From a bacterium (GTDB taxonomy: Bacteria; Hydrothermota; UBA3072; JAPDKE01), in NCBI GenBank assembly GCA_029258725.1, contig JAPDKE010000013.1:115578-179577 (forward strand): DNA of 64,000 bases. The letters are read 5' to 3'. How positions within the stretch are numbered: the stretch's first letter is position 1; each line of letters starts with the position of its first letter. Made by a program: the position numbers and the translations under genes. Of the stretch, positions 34,574 to 44,227 are shown in pieces. The notes beneath the pieces are model-generated. The model saw nothing but the letters and a program-made list of their open reading frames with translations. It was not told where the DNA came from and searched no databases.

Positions 34574-34984
34574 ATGTCCGAACCATCCCTTCCCCCTTAC
34601 CCTGAAAGCAAAATGTTTTTCTGGATTTTTGTCTTCATCCTTGTTTACTTTGCATTCCTCACCCTCAGAACATGGTTGAGGGGAAAAATGATTGATAAAA
34701 CAGAAAGAAGTGAAAAAGAGGAAGAACTCTGCAGAGAAATGATGGGAAAAATAATGCACTGCTTCAGCGAAAAACCCGTATACACCTATGAGGAACTCAG
34801 GAGGAAGTGTGAGGGATGGTTCCGGCTATTTCCGTCCGACAACTTTGAAAGAGGACTCGTTTTCTTAGTTCAGGATGGGAAACTTCTGAGACTTGTGGTC
34901 CAGTATGGATGGGGTGAAAAGGAGGAGTTCTACGCGGACAGGGAATGGTTTTATAAACTTTTAAAGGAAAGGAGACAAGAATGA
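34574..34984 (+). CDS. Small membrane-anchored protein between two GTPases
   Basis: 136 residues. Residues 14-32 (FFWIFVFILVYFAFLTL) form one transmembrane segment, followed by a basic stop-transfer patch and a soluble domain of about 90 residues with a possible winged-helix shape (YTYEELRRKCEGWFRLFP, then DNFERGLVFLVQDGKLLRLV). No family recognised. It overlaps the next GTPase by four bases, so it is probably a partner of one or both GTPases. Confidence 0.65.
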   Translation: MSEPSLPPYPESKMFFWIFVFILVYFAFLTLRTWLRGKMIDKTERSEKEEELCREMMGKIMHCFSEKPVYTYEELRRKCEGWFRLFPSDNFERGLVFLVQDGKLLRLVVQYGWGEKEEFYADREWFYKLLKERRQE

Positions 34985-36348
34985 GACATTTTGAAGATGT
35001 TGAAAGGTGGGTAAAAAAGACCATCGAGGAATTTGAGAGGGAAATGGAGAAGATAAAGAAGATAACCATCGGGGTGATGGGAAAGGTGAGTGTCGGGAAA
35101 AGCACCCTCATAAATTCTCTTTTCAAGGTTGAAAAGGCAGAGGTTTCTGCAATTCCGGGAACGACAAAAGAGGTAAAATACTATGAGTTTGAAAAGGATA
35201 TGGCAATAGTGGATACTCCCGGGCTTGAAGATATGAATGTGAGAAATTCAGCAGAGGCAAGAAAGGTTATAAAGAATATGGATGCGGTGGTATATCTTTT
35301 TGCAGGAGCGTCCATAACCGGGGAGGAGATAAAAGCGTATCTGGAGATAAAGAGAAACATAAAACATGTGATTCCTGTCCTGAATAAGATGGATACTGTG
35401 CCGGAGAAGGAGAGGAAGAAACTGAGAAAATGGCTTGAGGACAGGATAAAATCAAAGGTGATAGATGCAAGTCTTAAGCCGGTTTACGGTAAGCCCTATG
35501 GGCTGGACCGGATAGAAAGAAAACTCCATACAGCACTTAAAAATAAAGAAATAAGATTTGCTCCATATCTCAGAATGGAAAAAGAAAGAAAAATGCTCGG
35601 AGAGGATATCGTCCTGGAGTTCACCCATAATGCTCCCCCGGACATCTTTCAGAAGGATGAAATCTTTTTTAAATACATAACCAGGCTCTCATACTGGATT
35701 GGTAAAGTATACGGGCTTTCACCCGAAGTCAATAAATTGAGGGAAAGGTTAAAAAAAGATGGAGAGAAAGCAATGGAAGATGCAAAACCTCTGGAATTCT
35801 CTCCTGTTTTGTTCTTTACAGGCCCGGTGTGGTGGGTGCTGTTTCTTACCGTGAATGTTTATAAGAAACTTTCCCAGAAAAGCGTTCTTATATCCCACAT
35901 ATACGGCACCGGAATGGAACTGCTTCATAGCATAACAAAATCACGCAGATTTTCCCGGAAGTCCGCAGAAAGATACTCAGAAATTTACTTTTCCTCCACA
36001 GGATGGTTGAAAAATAAGGAAGTTGAGGAATTGCTCCCAGCGTTATCAAAGGAAAGACCAAGACTCTTTCTCTGGGGTGAGCTTGTATCCCCTGATGACC
36101 CGGATGGAAGGTTTCATGTCCTGTGTGCCTTTACCACGAAAAATATCCACTTCAAGAGAACGGGTGTTATAAGGGATAGCGTACATTTCCCAATTCCGAG
36201 AGATGAGATAGAAAAAATAAAGTTTGGAGAAAGAAATATAACGGTGATCCATAAAGGAAATGAATATGTTTACTGGCTGGACTACGGTTCTCTTTCTCTC
36301 TACAGCCGGCATAAAAAATACCTCAAGTGGAAATACGGAATCCTATAA
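34981..36348 (+). CDS. GTPase fused to the PH-like GELVSPDD domain
   Basis: G domain: P-loop GKVSVGKSTLINSL (about 34-47), IPGTTKE, DTPGLED and LNKMDTV, about as similar to the first GTPase of this operon as expected for a gene duplication. The middle (residues 210-350) is helical with a hydrophobic stretch FFTGPVWWVLFLTVNVY. The last 95 residues carry LWGELVSPDDPDGRFHVL and IHFKRTGVIRDSVHF, the same module that starts the DUF1232 protein at 15333-16097. The fusion suggests that in both loci the module acts next to a GTPase at the membrane. The end overlaps the convergent TonB-plug gene by six bases. Confidence 0.75.
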   Translation: MRHFEDVERWVKKTIEEFEREMEKIKKITIGVMGKVSVGKSTLINSLFKVEKAEVSAIPGTTKEVKYYEFEKDMAIVDTPGLEDMNVRNSAEARKVIKNMDAVVYLFAGASITGEEIKAYLEIKRNIKHVIPVLNKMDTVPEKERKKLRKWLEDRIKSKVIDASLKPVYGKPYGLDRIERKLHTALKNKEIRFAPYLRMEKERKMLGEDIVLEFTHNAPPDIFQKDEIFFKYITRLSYWIGKVYGLSPEVNKLRERLKKDGEKAMEDAKPLEFSPVLFFTGPVWWVLFLTVNVYKKLSQKSVLISHIYGTGMELLHSITKSRRFSRKSAERYSEIYFSSTGWLKNKEVEELLPALSKERPRLFLWGELVSPDDPDGRFHVLCAFTTKNIHFKRTGVIRDSVHFPIPRDEIEKIKFGERNITVIHKGNEYVYWLDYGSLSLYSRHKKYLKWKYGIL

Positions 36349-38088
36349 CTTTACACCAAGCCTGACGTAAAGAAGGCGGGGGAGGGAGTAGACATGGTAG
36401 AGTTTACCTGCATCAAACTCCCAGAGATACATGACCGTGCTCCTCTTGTCTGTAAGATTGTAGATATCCAACCCGGCAAAAAAGCGGGAGAAGCATAAAC
36501 GTACCCCTGCATCGACTCTTGCATACACAGGTATTTCAGGGTAAATGCAGTCCGAACCAAAAGGTATGGGAAAGACCCTTTCCCCGATAACAATCCCCCT
36601 CAATACAAATTCATAACACCTCCATGGAATTCTCAAAAATCCATTGACAACAAATGGTATACGCATCTTCTCGTCGTTGGTATCCCATAAGGAAAGGGAA
36701 AGAACGAGAAATCCTGTGAAAAAATAGCCTTCAACTCCCCATGCGAATCTCCCATCACTTATCTTTCTTGTAAATACCTCCAGAAATCCCTTCTCCCATT
36801 CAAAACCCATTCCCTTGCTTACCGCAGTTTTTATTTCGTTTTCCTCCGGAAAATACTGGGAGGATAAAAGGCTGGAGAAGTAAAAATTCTTACGGGAACA
36901 CCGAAGAGAGTAAGAAAGAACCCTTCCCGGAGGATAAAAGTCCATTCTCCCACCTCCCTCCATGTGCCATCCTTCTATATCCCCATCCCCCATCCATGCA
37001 ACAAATCCATGAATGTATTCTGCATCTAAGGAGGTGTGATACAGAGGATGAAATCCCTCCCTTTTATGCCTCACCCACTCAATCCCTGCATGGATGGGCT
37101 TCCACTTCAAAACACAACCAGGAGTGAGCAGAAACTCCTCCCCCTCTCCATCAGGTAAAGTGTGAGAATCTTTCATAAAGGAAGAATAAATCCTGAATGG
37201 TAAAATATTAAAATACACAAATCCCTGGGTCACCTTCCCTTTCATACTTACTCCATATCCCTCTCCCTCAAAACTCTCTCTTGCATATAAGAGATAAAAA
37301 TTCCTGCCACGGATAAAAAAGTCGCAGATGGTGGGATAAAGATACAGTCCTTCAAGATTTCTCTTCATGAACTCGCCCACAACAAGGTATCTCATTCCAA
37401 CTCTTCCTTCCTCCATACCCCAGGAAAGGTATCCATCAAGCAAGGAAAGGGAAGCCTCAAGTCCCTTTCTTTTCTCCACGGTTTTCACATCCACCACTCC
37501 GGAGAGATACCCTCCATAGCCCGGAGGAACATAAGAGGAATAAACCCTTATGGCTCGAATTTCAGAAGGAGGAAGCATTCCTATGAGTCCAAAGTAGTGA
37601 AAGGGAAAGGCAACGGGAATTCCATCTATCATGTATCCTGTTTCTTCTATCCTTCCACCCCTTATGGAAAGAAGGGAAGAAAGTTCATACTGAGAAACAA
37701 CCGAGGGGAGAACCTCAAGTGACCTCCAGGGGTCGGAAAAGGTGGAGAGATTCTTTACAAAGTATTCATCAATTTCTCTTCCTTCTTCTTTCTTTTTCCT
37801 TTCAACCACAAGAACACCAGGAAGTTTGTAGATAACAGGAATGAGGAAAATCCTGGATGGAAATGGAAGATTTACGGAAATAAATTTTTCCCGATACCCG
37901 GTGCGATAGAAATAAAGGGTTTCACCGGGAAGGGCATCCATCCTGAACCTGCCCAGAGAATCGGTATAAACCATGCCCATCTTCCCCTCCACCCTGACAT
38001 GAGAAAGGGGAAGTCCTGTGATTGAGTCCACAACCTCTCCCTCAATCAGTGTTCCCAGAAGTAGAAGGAAAATCGGTATGCCATGCAT
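36343..38088 (-). CDS. TonB-plug outer-membrane protein (small receptor-like barrel)
   Basis: A signal peptide (residues 1-16) is followed by a carboxypeptidase-regulatory-like beta domain (EGEVVDSITGLPLSHVRVEG), a TonB plug (LSIRGGRIEETGYMIDGIPVA, given in part, and VYSSYVPPGYGGYLSGVVDV) and beta strands ending in an outer-membrane-type C-terminus. At 581 residues it is shorter than classical TonB-dependent receptors (700-1000), so the barrel may be smaller. No TonB box is evident. It ends the long pyr operon and may take up glycans or peptides handled by nearby products. Confidence 0.8.
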   Translation of the reverse strand: MHGIPIFLLLLGTLIEGEVVDSITGLPLSHVRVEGKMGMVYTDSLGRFRMDALPGETLYFYRTGYREKFISVNLPFPSRIFLIPVIYKLPGVLVVERKKKEEGREIDEYFVKNLSTFSDPWRSLEVLPSVVSQYELSSLLSIRGGRIEETGYMIDGIPVAFPFHYFGLIGMLPPSEIRAIRVYSSYVPPGYGGYLSGVVDVKTVEKRKGLEASLSLLDGYLSWGMEEGRVGMRYLVVGEFMKRNLEGLYLYPTICDFFIRGRNFYLLYARESFEGEGYGVSMKGKVTQGFVYFNILPFRIYSSFMKDSHTLPDGEGEEFLLTPGCVLKWKPIHAGIEWVRHKREGFHPLYHTSLDAEYIHGFVAWMGDGDIEGWHMEGGGRMDFYPPGRVLSYSLRCSRKNFYFSSLLSSQYFPEENEIKTAVSKGMGFEWEKGFLEVFTRKISDGRFAWGVEGYFFTGFLVLSLSLWDTNDEKMRIPFVVNGFLRIPWRCYEFVLRGIVIGERVFPIPFGSDCIYPEIPVYARVDAGVRLCFSRFFAGLDIYNLTDKRSTVMYLWEFDAGKLYHVYSLPRLLYVRLGVKL

Positions 38089-38975
38089 TTTCCTTCTCCG
38101 TTTTTTATATAGATAACCCTTCCCGTCGCATATTTCTCTGAGGCCATTCCCCCAATGTCAACATTGAGAAACACTGTTGCAAGTCTTCCTTCGTCTATCA
38201 CCACAAACATTGCTTCGTTTTCCCTGTAAAGACAGGAAATGCTGTCTCCAAAGCAACCCCATTTCCCACATGCACTATCAACCGCCTCTCCTTCCAGAGT
38301 ATAAAGAACAAGGCATGTATCCTTTTTGACAACAAAATATGGAGGAATAAATCTCACCTCCTCCCATCTTTCCGTGTGCTTTACATGAAAGCGGGAATAT
38401 AAATAAAAAGTTCCTCCACTCCTGCGATACACATCAGCACGACTTCCTCCTGGATAGTAAGTATATTTCTTTACAAAAAATTCTGGATGGATAAATGGAG
38501 ACTTGGGGAAGGATACCGGAGAGGTAATTTCCCTTTTTAAAATTAGTCTCCCGTCCTCCTCCATGTAGGCATAAAGTTTTTTCTTGTCTTTCATGAAAAG
38601 TGTGTCATCTCTTCCACACGCTGGATATAAACCCCGAGGCATATTATATCTTTTTCCCGTTTTAAGGGAAAAAAGAGTGTCTTCATACACCATAAATTTT
38701 CCGTAGAGACGAGGATAATATATAGAAGGCACTGGATTTTTATAAACGGCAATGAGTTTAAGAGATGGCGTATAGTAATAAAGAAGAGAATCATCCAGTC
38801 CCACCACAGCCTCCTTTCCCACAATCCACCTCTTTGCCTTTTTTCTTGTCTCCATCACTTCTGCTTTCCACAGTCTTTCAACTGCGTAATTCTCCTCTAT
38901 TTTGCATGAAGGGAGGGAAAGTAAAGATAGTAAGAAGGCAAAAAGACACCTTCCTCCCTTTTTACCGTATACCAT
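38046..38975 (-). CDS. Predicted lipoprotein, beta-rich, unknown function
   Basis: 309 residues with an N-terminal hydrophobic segment and lipobox LSLPSC (cysteine near residue 24). The rest is rich in Tyr, Phe and short beta strands with repeated patterns such as FVVKKDTCLVLYTLEGEAV, suggesting a beta propeller. No family recognised. It overlaps the TonB-plug gene by 43 bases and the upstream lipoprotein by 79, consistent with co-expression as a surface complex. Confidence 0.6.
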   Translation of the reverse strand: MVYGKKGGRCLFAFLLSLLSLPSCKIEENYAVERLWKAEVMETRKKAKRWIVGKEAVVGLDDSLLYYYTPSLKLIAVYKNPVPSIYYPRLYGKFMVYEDTLFSLKTGKRYNMPRGLYPACGRDDTLFMKDKKKLYAYMEEDGRLILKREITSPVSFPKSPFIHPEFFVKKYTYYPGGSRADVYRRSGGTFYLYSRFHVKHTERWEEVRFIPPYFVVKKDTCLVLYTLEGEAVDSACGKWGCFGDSISCLYRENEAMFVVIDEGRLATVFLNVDIGGMASEKYATGRVIYIKNGEGKCMAYRFSFYFWEH

Positions 38976-40096
38976 GGTATCTCTCCTCCCTTTTTTCTTG
39001 CAATGAGGGAATCTCCCTCCATATCGTATATGTGAAGATAATCCCCTGTATTTATCCCAAGAAATCTTCCGGAAAACCTTGTTTTACCCGGCAACTCCTC
39101 GCATACAATTATATCCTCAAGTTCTGGACTTTCTGGATTTTCAAGAGAATATATTCTTATTATCGAGCCATCCTTTACAGCAAACCTTCTTTCATTCGTA
39201 AGCAGGTGGCATACATTGTCAAATCGGTATAGAAAAAGAAGAGAATCTTCCATTTTATACCCCCTTAAAACCCCACCCTTCAATTCAAGAAAGATACTGT
39301 CCAGGACCCATCCCCTCTCGAGAATTCCGGAAGTGGGAAGTTCATAAAGACATATGGTATCGTAATACATCAAACCATGCGGGATCCAGAGGGTATCGTA
39401 GTAATAAACAGCAAGATGATGAGATGAAAGGGGGAAGGAATGAAGTATTGAAAAGGGGAAAGACAGGGTGTCCTTTGTAAGAATGAGGGAAGAGAGAAAA
39501 AGAATATGTCTTACCACTGCAGAATCAAGGTCATAGGTAAAACAGAAAGTGTCAGGAATATATAAAACCTCTCCTGAGAAACTCCCAAGGGTCATTATCC
39601 ACTGAGGTGAATACTCCTCATCCAGTCTGTAAAGCTTTATCTTATCCCTTTCGGTCTTCCATCCGTAAACCGCTCCCTCTTCGTCCTCCATAAATCCCTC
39701 AAAGGAGAGACCGTAAGGATAAAGAATATGGTTAAGAACAAAAAATGTATCGGAACCGTTGCCCATCTTGGAGGAATTTCTTGCACATACCTTCCACCAA
39801 AAGGTGTCTGAGGAACATAAAGAAATATCAGGGATGAGTGTCTGGGAAAGAGAAGTATCGTTTATAACCCTTTTGTAAAGTGTGTCTGAGAAATCCGGGC
39901 ACGGGGAAATGATGAAGAGATAAGACGCCGGAGGTTCCTCCACTTCCCACCGAAATTCTGGTGGATTTTCCCTTACCATCCCACCGGGGGATAAAAGCAC
40001 GGGTGCGGGTGGATAGTTAGCGGGGTCGTATGGATTGTTGAATTCCCGGTGGGTGCAGGCTGTGAGAAGAATGAGTATTATTATTTCTTTTCTCAT
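38897..40096 (-). CDS. Predicted lipoprotein with fibronectin-like N-terminus
   Basis: Start ATG 40096 gives a lipoprotein signal IIILILLTAC; the longer frame is not convincing. After the cysteine comes REFNNPYDPANYPPAPVLLSP, a pattern seen at the N-terminus of many surface lipoproteins, then a Fn3-like segment (PPEFRWEVEEPPASYLFIIS). The remaining 280 residues are beta-rich with WD-like repeats. Function unknown. Lies between a small membrane protein and another lipoprotein in the same operon. Confidence 0.65.
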   Translation of the reverse strand: MRKEIIILILLTACTHREFNNPYDPANYPPAPVLLSPGGMVRENPPEFRWEVEEPPASYLFIISPCPDFSDTLYKRVINDTSLSQTLIPDISLCSSDTFWWKVCARNSSKMGNGSDTFFVLNHILYPYGLSFEGFMEDEEGAVYGWKTERDKIKLYRLDEEYSPQWIMTLGSFSGEVLYIPDTFCFTYDLDSAVVRHILFLSSLILTKDTLSFPFSILHSFPLSSHHLAVYYYDTLWIPHGLMYYDTICLYELPTSGILERGWVLDSIFLELKGGVLRGYKMEDSLLFLYRFDNVCHLLTNERRFAVKDGSIIRIYSLENPESPELEDIIVCEELPGKTRFSGRFLGINTGDYLHIYDMEGDSLIARKKGGEIPWYTVKREEGVFLPSYYLYFPSLHAK

Positions 40097-40346
40097 CTCT
40101 TTCCCTCCACTTCCGGTACACATACATGACAGAAATCGTGACCGCACAGGTAAAGGCAATATCCCTCATCGTCTCAAATCCCCGTGTCATCCTTCTCCAG
40201 AATACAGCATCATCCGGTGAGGTTGTGTGATTGTAATAATAATAAGAAACCTCAGCACATCCTTCAAGAAAAAGAACACATCCCCATACAGGAACCACGG
40301 ATTTTTCAACAAGTGAATCAGAGAAAAGGGCGAAAAGGACAAGCAT
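40017..40346 (-). CDS. Small predicted membrane protein
   Basis: 109 residues with two hydrophobic segments (residues 1-30, and IAFTCAVTISVMYVYRKW near 65-82) and a hydrophilic basic tail. No family recognised. It begins one base after the GH38 stop and overlaps the next lipoprotein by 80 bases; because the tail is in the overlap, its exact end is less certain than its start. Confidence 0.5.
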   Translation of the reverse strand: MLVLFALFSDSLVEKSVVPVWGCVLFLEGCAEVSYYYYNHTTSPDDAVFWRRMTRGFETMRDIAFTCAVTISVMYVYRKWRERDEKRNNNTHSSHSLHPPGIQQSIRPR

Positions 40347-40347
40347 C

Positions 40348-42201
40348 TCACCCCTCCTCCGGATTTATATCCTTATTGGGGGAGATGAAGATTCTTATCC
40401 TGTGGATTCCCTGGTCCTGGAAGTCTGTTTTTCTTTCCCTCAGACCCATGATGGAGGATGGATGGGGATTCCGGGAAGAACGCAAAAGGGTAAGAAAGAG
40501 ACCGTCGGGCTCACAGCTCATCCCGAACTTTCCATAAACCCACACCCTGAAGGTATCGGTACCAAAAAATCTCTGGAAGGGAACCTCCCACTTTTCCCTT
40601 TCTTCAGGAGATGCATCCGGATGGAAGGGAGGAATCCTTTCAATAATGCCCATCTGCGTTCCTGTGTAATACCTCCGGAGAGGATGGGAGGGCTTAAGCC
40701 CGAGTTTCAGCATCTTCCAGTGTTCCCTCCAGTCCACCTCCACATCAAGCACGGCAAAAGGAAGATTTGAAAAAACCCTCAATTCCATCTTTACCCTGCT
40801 TTTCTCCCCAATCTTCCCTGAAAGCCTCACATATCCCTCCCTCACCTCCTCCACCTCACACCTTACCTTTTCCTCCCTGCCCTTCAGAATGTTCCAGGCA
40901 CTCTCCTCATCGTCTTCCATCTCATACACGAGTTTCAAAAACACTTCCTCCACCAGAACCTCACCTGAAATGAGTTTTAAAAATCCATCCTTTACATCAA
41001 CCTCAAAACCCTCCCCCTTCCAGGAAGAAATCAGTTTTTCTTTTCTTCCACCACGGGAACGGGGAGGCATATCAACCCGGTAAAAGTTCTTATTTTCCTC
41101 CACAAAGTAAATCTTTTCCCTCTCATCCGGATTCACCCACCCCTCTCCTCTCAAATCCTCAGCCCTTTTCCAGAACTCCTTTACCCCCTCATCAAACCTT
41201 TCATAAACATCCCTTATACAGGTTCCCGAAAGTGTGTCGTGGAATTCATAGAAAAGCAAAAATCTCCATAAGTCCTCAAGTTCGGGAATATTCCCGCGCA
41301 GGAATTCTATCTCCTTCAAGGTACGCTCGGCACGGTATAAAAATCTTTTTATTTTTGCCTCTGTTGTGAAGGTTCCCCTGTGGGTTTTGATGTAGAGTTC
41401 ACCGGAATAAACAGGGAGTTTATCCTTATATTTTTCAAGTTCTGCAAAAAATGAAGGAAGGGTGCCAAAGGAGTAATCAAGTTCATCAACAGGATGCCAC
41501 CTGTCTTTTCTCTTATTTAAAACCTCCTCAACCATGGAAGGAGTAACCGCCCCTCCATGGTCCCCCTCTCCAATAAAGAAAATGCACAGGGGAATTTCAT
41601 GCTTCCTTTTAACCTTCCAGTATGCGGAATAAACGCCTCCAGGAGAGGGATAACCCATGTACATCCCGGGAGTCTGGCATGCAAGCACTCTTGCACCTCT
41701 CAATCCCTCCCATATGAAGTAATAATAGGGAAACCTGCACCTTGCCTCATAGTTGAGTTTTGAAGTCATGAAATACCTGTATCCCTCCTCCCTTAACACA
41801 TATGGAATGAATGGAGGAAAACCAAAACTGTCAGGGATAAACATAATGTCGGGAATTTTACCGAAGTTATCCCTTAAAAACTTTCTTCCCGTTTCAATGT
41901 TTTTCAGAAAAGAAATCTCGGATGGAAGGTTACAGTCGGGTTCAAGATAAAGCCCGCTTACAGGTTCAAACCTCTCCTCCTCAACAAGTCTCTTTATTCT
42001 TTTAAAAAGTTCAGGGTCCTTTTTCTTTATCCATTCAAGAAATATTGAAGAGGTGGAAACGCAGGTTGCCTTCTCATATCTTTCAAGTATTTCAACCATG
42101 TTCCGGTATGTCTCAAGCACAACCTCCTGTGTTTCTCCCCAGTCCCATAACCACTCAACATCTATATGGGAGTGAATGGTGAATATAACCTTTCCCCTCA
42201 T
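40348..42201 (-). CDS. Glycoside hydrolase family 38 (alpha-mannosidase-like)
   Basis: The N-terminus FTIHSHIDVEWLWDWGET contains the zinc-binding His-x-Asp of GH38, and IPDSFGFPPFIPYVLREEGY contains the nucleophile aspartate. YEFHDTLSGTCIRDVY is another conserved GH38 block. At 617 residues it is shorter than typical GH38 enzymes (about 800-1000) and lacks much of the C-terminal beta region. No signal peptide is seen, so it probably works in the cytoplasm on imported mannosides. Start overlaps the diguanylate cyclase stop by one base. Confidence 0.85.
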   Translation of the reverse strand: MRGKVIFTIHSHIDVEWLWDWGETQEVVLETYRNMVEILERYEKATCVSTSSIFLEWIKKKDPELFKRIKRLVEEERFEPVSGLYLEPDCNLPSEISFLKNIETGRKFLRDNFGKIPDIMFIPDSFGFPPFIPYVLREEGYRYFMTSKLNYEARCRFPYYYFIWEGLRGARVLACQTPGMYMGYPSPGGVYSAYWKVKRKHEIPLCIFFIGEGDHGGAVTPSMVEEVLNKRKDRWHPVDELDYSFGTLPSFFAELEKYKDKLPVYSGELYIKTHRGTFTTEAKIKRFLYRAERTLKEIEFLRGNIPELEDLWRFLLFYEFHDTLSGTCIRDVYERFDEGVKEFWKRAEDLRGEGWVNPDEREKIYFVEENKNFYRVDMPPRSRGGRKEKLISSWKGEGFEVDVKDGFLKLISGEVLVEEVFLKLVYEMEDDEESAWNILKGREEKVRCEVEEVREGYVRLSGKIGEKSRVKMELRVFSNLPFAVLDVEVDWREHWKMLKLGLKPSHPLRRYYTGTQMGIIERIPPFHPDASPEEREKWEVPFQRFFGTDTFRVWVYGKFGMSCEPDGLFLTLLRSSRNPHPSSIMGLRERKTDFQDQGIHRIRIFISPNKDINPEEG

Positions 42202-43601
42202 CAGTAAACGACCCGGTTTCCGCCCCTTCTCTTTGCCTGATAGAGTTTCACATCCGCAATGTGAATAAGCCTTTCAAGTTCAACCGCATCCTCGGGATAC
42301 CTCGCAACCCCTCCGGACACGGTTATTCCCCACTTTTCTCCCTTGCGTTCAACATATTCCCTTATCTTCTCTATTAGTTTCCTCAATATCTTCTCATCCT
42401 GATAACCCATAACAAGAGCAAATTCATCCCCGCCATATCTTGAAATAAATCCTGCTTCTTTTACATACTTTTTTATGGTTTTTGCTATGTCCACAAGTAT
42501 TTTATCACCATAAAGATGACCAAATGTATCGTTGAGATACTTGAAATTATCAAGGTCAAGGAAAACAAGAACAAAAGGTTTTCCTTTCTTAATCCTTCTC
42601 TTCATTTCCTCAAAAAATCTCCTTCTATTCCACGTTCCCGTTAACGGGTCGGTATAGGAAGCCTCTTTTAACCTCTCATAAAGCCTGGCGTTTTCAATTG
42701 CTATTGCAGCCTCTGTTGCTATTGCAGAAAGAATTGCAAGGTGGGTCTCGTTATATGCATTTTCTCTCTCATAATCCTGAACCGCCATAACTCCAAGCAC
42801 CTGATTCCGGTAAATAAGTGGAACACCGAGCCATGACTTTGCAGGTTTTCCATAGGGTTTCACTCCCAGTTTTTCCACATCCTCCCATTTTCTTATGAGT
42901 AAGGGTTCCCTGTTTTTTATTATCCATTCGGTAAGCCCTTTCCCAAATTTTCTTCTCCCTCTTGTTCCCTTCCCTTCTTCAACCTGAATATCAAAAGATA
43001 TCTCTTTCTTTTTTGGATTGTAAAGCGCGATGTAAAAATTCTTTGTGGGAATAACCCTCTTTACCTCCTCGTAAACACTTCTCAGAACCCTCCGGAAGTC
43101 CCTCACCTTACTAAGTTTCAGTCCTATCCTGTGTATAACCTTCAGCCTTTCAAGTTCAAGTTCCCTTTCATGAATAAATGCAGCATTCTCAATTGCTATT
43201 GCGGAAAGCCTTGCAAAAATCTTGAGAAGCTCCCTTTCTTCATTACTGAATCTGTGTTTTCTGCGATAATACACATGTAGGGTTCCAATTAACCTGTTAT
43301 CCAGCATAATGGGAATGGATATGACCGACTTTATCCCTTCCCTTCTTACCTGCTCAAGAGAACTTTTATCTCCCATCTTTTTAAAGTGTCCCGGGACATC
43401 ATGAATCTCAACAGGTCCTGGAGAGGTTTTTATCCTCTTTATAACCCTGTCCTCCTCTGAAAGCCCAACAACCCTCACATATTCAGGAGAAAGTTCATAA
43501 CTCACCCTTATCTTATACTGCTTTGAACGCTCATCCCACAAAAGAAGGGAACTTGCATCCCCTCCAACAACTTCCTTTGCCTTTATAACTATCCGCTGCA
43601 A
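42201..43601 (-). CDS. GAF-GAF-GGDEF diguanylate cyclase
   Basis: Two GAF sensor domains (about residues 1-150 and 165-305) followed by a GGDEF domain (310-466) with RYGGDEFALVMGY, so it should make cyclic di-GMP. I see no RxxD inhibitory site before GGDEF. No membrane segment. The start is uncertain: TTG 43601 has a ribosome site too close to it, and the frame stays open for about 25 more codons upstream (to just after the pyrE stop), where the protein could begin at a non-ATG codon. Confidence 0.85.
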   Translation of the reverse strand: MQRIVIKAKEVVGGDASSLLLWDERSKQYKIRVSYELSPEYVRVVGLSEEDRVIKRIKTSPGPVEIHDVPGHFKKMGDKSSLEQVRREGIKSVISIPIMLDNRLIGTLHVYYRRKHRFSNEERELLKIFARLSAIAIENAAFIHERELELERLKVIHRIGLKLSKVRDFRRVLRSVYEEVKRVIPTKNFYIALYNPKKKEISFDIQVEEGKGTRGRRKFGKGLTEWIIKNREPLLIRKWEDVEKLGVKPYGKPAKSWLGVPLIYRNQVLGVMAVQDYERENAYNETHLAILSAIATEAAIAIENARLYERLKEASYTDPLTGTWNRRRFFEEMKRRIKKGKPFVLVFLDLDNFKYLNDTFGHLYGDKILVDIAKTIKKYVKEAGFISRYGGDEFALVMGYQDEKILRKLIEKIREYVERKGEKWGITVSGGVARYPEDAVELERLIHIADVKLYQAKRRGGNRVVY

Positions 43602-43669
43602 AACCTCCTCCAGGGACTGTAAGGAAAAAAGAGCCTCAAGAACCTCAAGAATCTCACCTACATCAAGCC

Positions 43670-44227
43670 TTATTTTCCACCCCCTGGTTTAACAAGAGGA
43701 ATACCCTTTTTACACAGAGGACACTCTTCAGGCTTATAGTTTGCCGTGGGCTTTCTGAGGAGTGAATGAAGTGGAACGCCAAAAGAAACCTCCTTTTCAC
43801 TCCTGTCCACAACAACCGAGACCCCAACGACCTCCACTGGATAATTCTCAAGCATCTCAAGTGTTTCTTTTATAGATTTGCCTGTTGTGAGAACATCGTC
43901 AATCACAATAACTCTCCCCCTCACCTCAAATCCCCTCTTCAAAATCCTTCCTTCCCCTTCCCTCTCAGCATACGCAGCAGGCACTCCAAGTTGTCTTCCC
44001 GCCTCAAAGGCAAGCAGTGCCCCTCCCAGGGTGGGTCCCACAACCCAGTCTATTTTTTCATTTAAAAAAGGAGAAAGCATATCCCTTACAAGCCCTTCAA
44101 CAACCCTGGGATGCTCAAGTAACCTGAATTTCTCAAAATATGTGCCTGAATGAAGACCTGAGGTTAGAAGGAAGTGACCCTGTTTTATAACCCCAAGTTT
44201 TTCAAAAAGTTCCTCGTAATTTTGCAC
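43670..44227 (-). CDS. pyrE: Orotate phosphoribosyltransferase
   Basis: Converts orotate and PRPP to OMP in pyrimidine synthesis. The PRPP-binding motif VIVIDDVLTTGKSI (about residues 105-118), HFLLTSGLHSGTYFEKF and VGPTLGGALLAFEAGRQLG are typical. A C-terminal CPLCKKG pair of cysteines is an extension seen in some family members. GTG start overlaps pyrF by 26 bases. Confidence 0.95.
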   Translation of the reverse strand: MQNYEELFEKLGVIKQGHFLLTSGLHSGTYFEKFRLLEHPRVVEGLVRDMLSPFLNEKIDWVVGPTLGGALLAFEAGRQLGVPAAYAEREGEGRILKRGFEVRGRVIVIDDVLTTGKSIKETLEMLENYPVEVVGVSVVVDRSEKEVSFGVPLHSLLRKPTANYKPEECPLCKKGIPLVKPGGGK

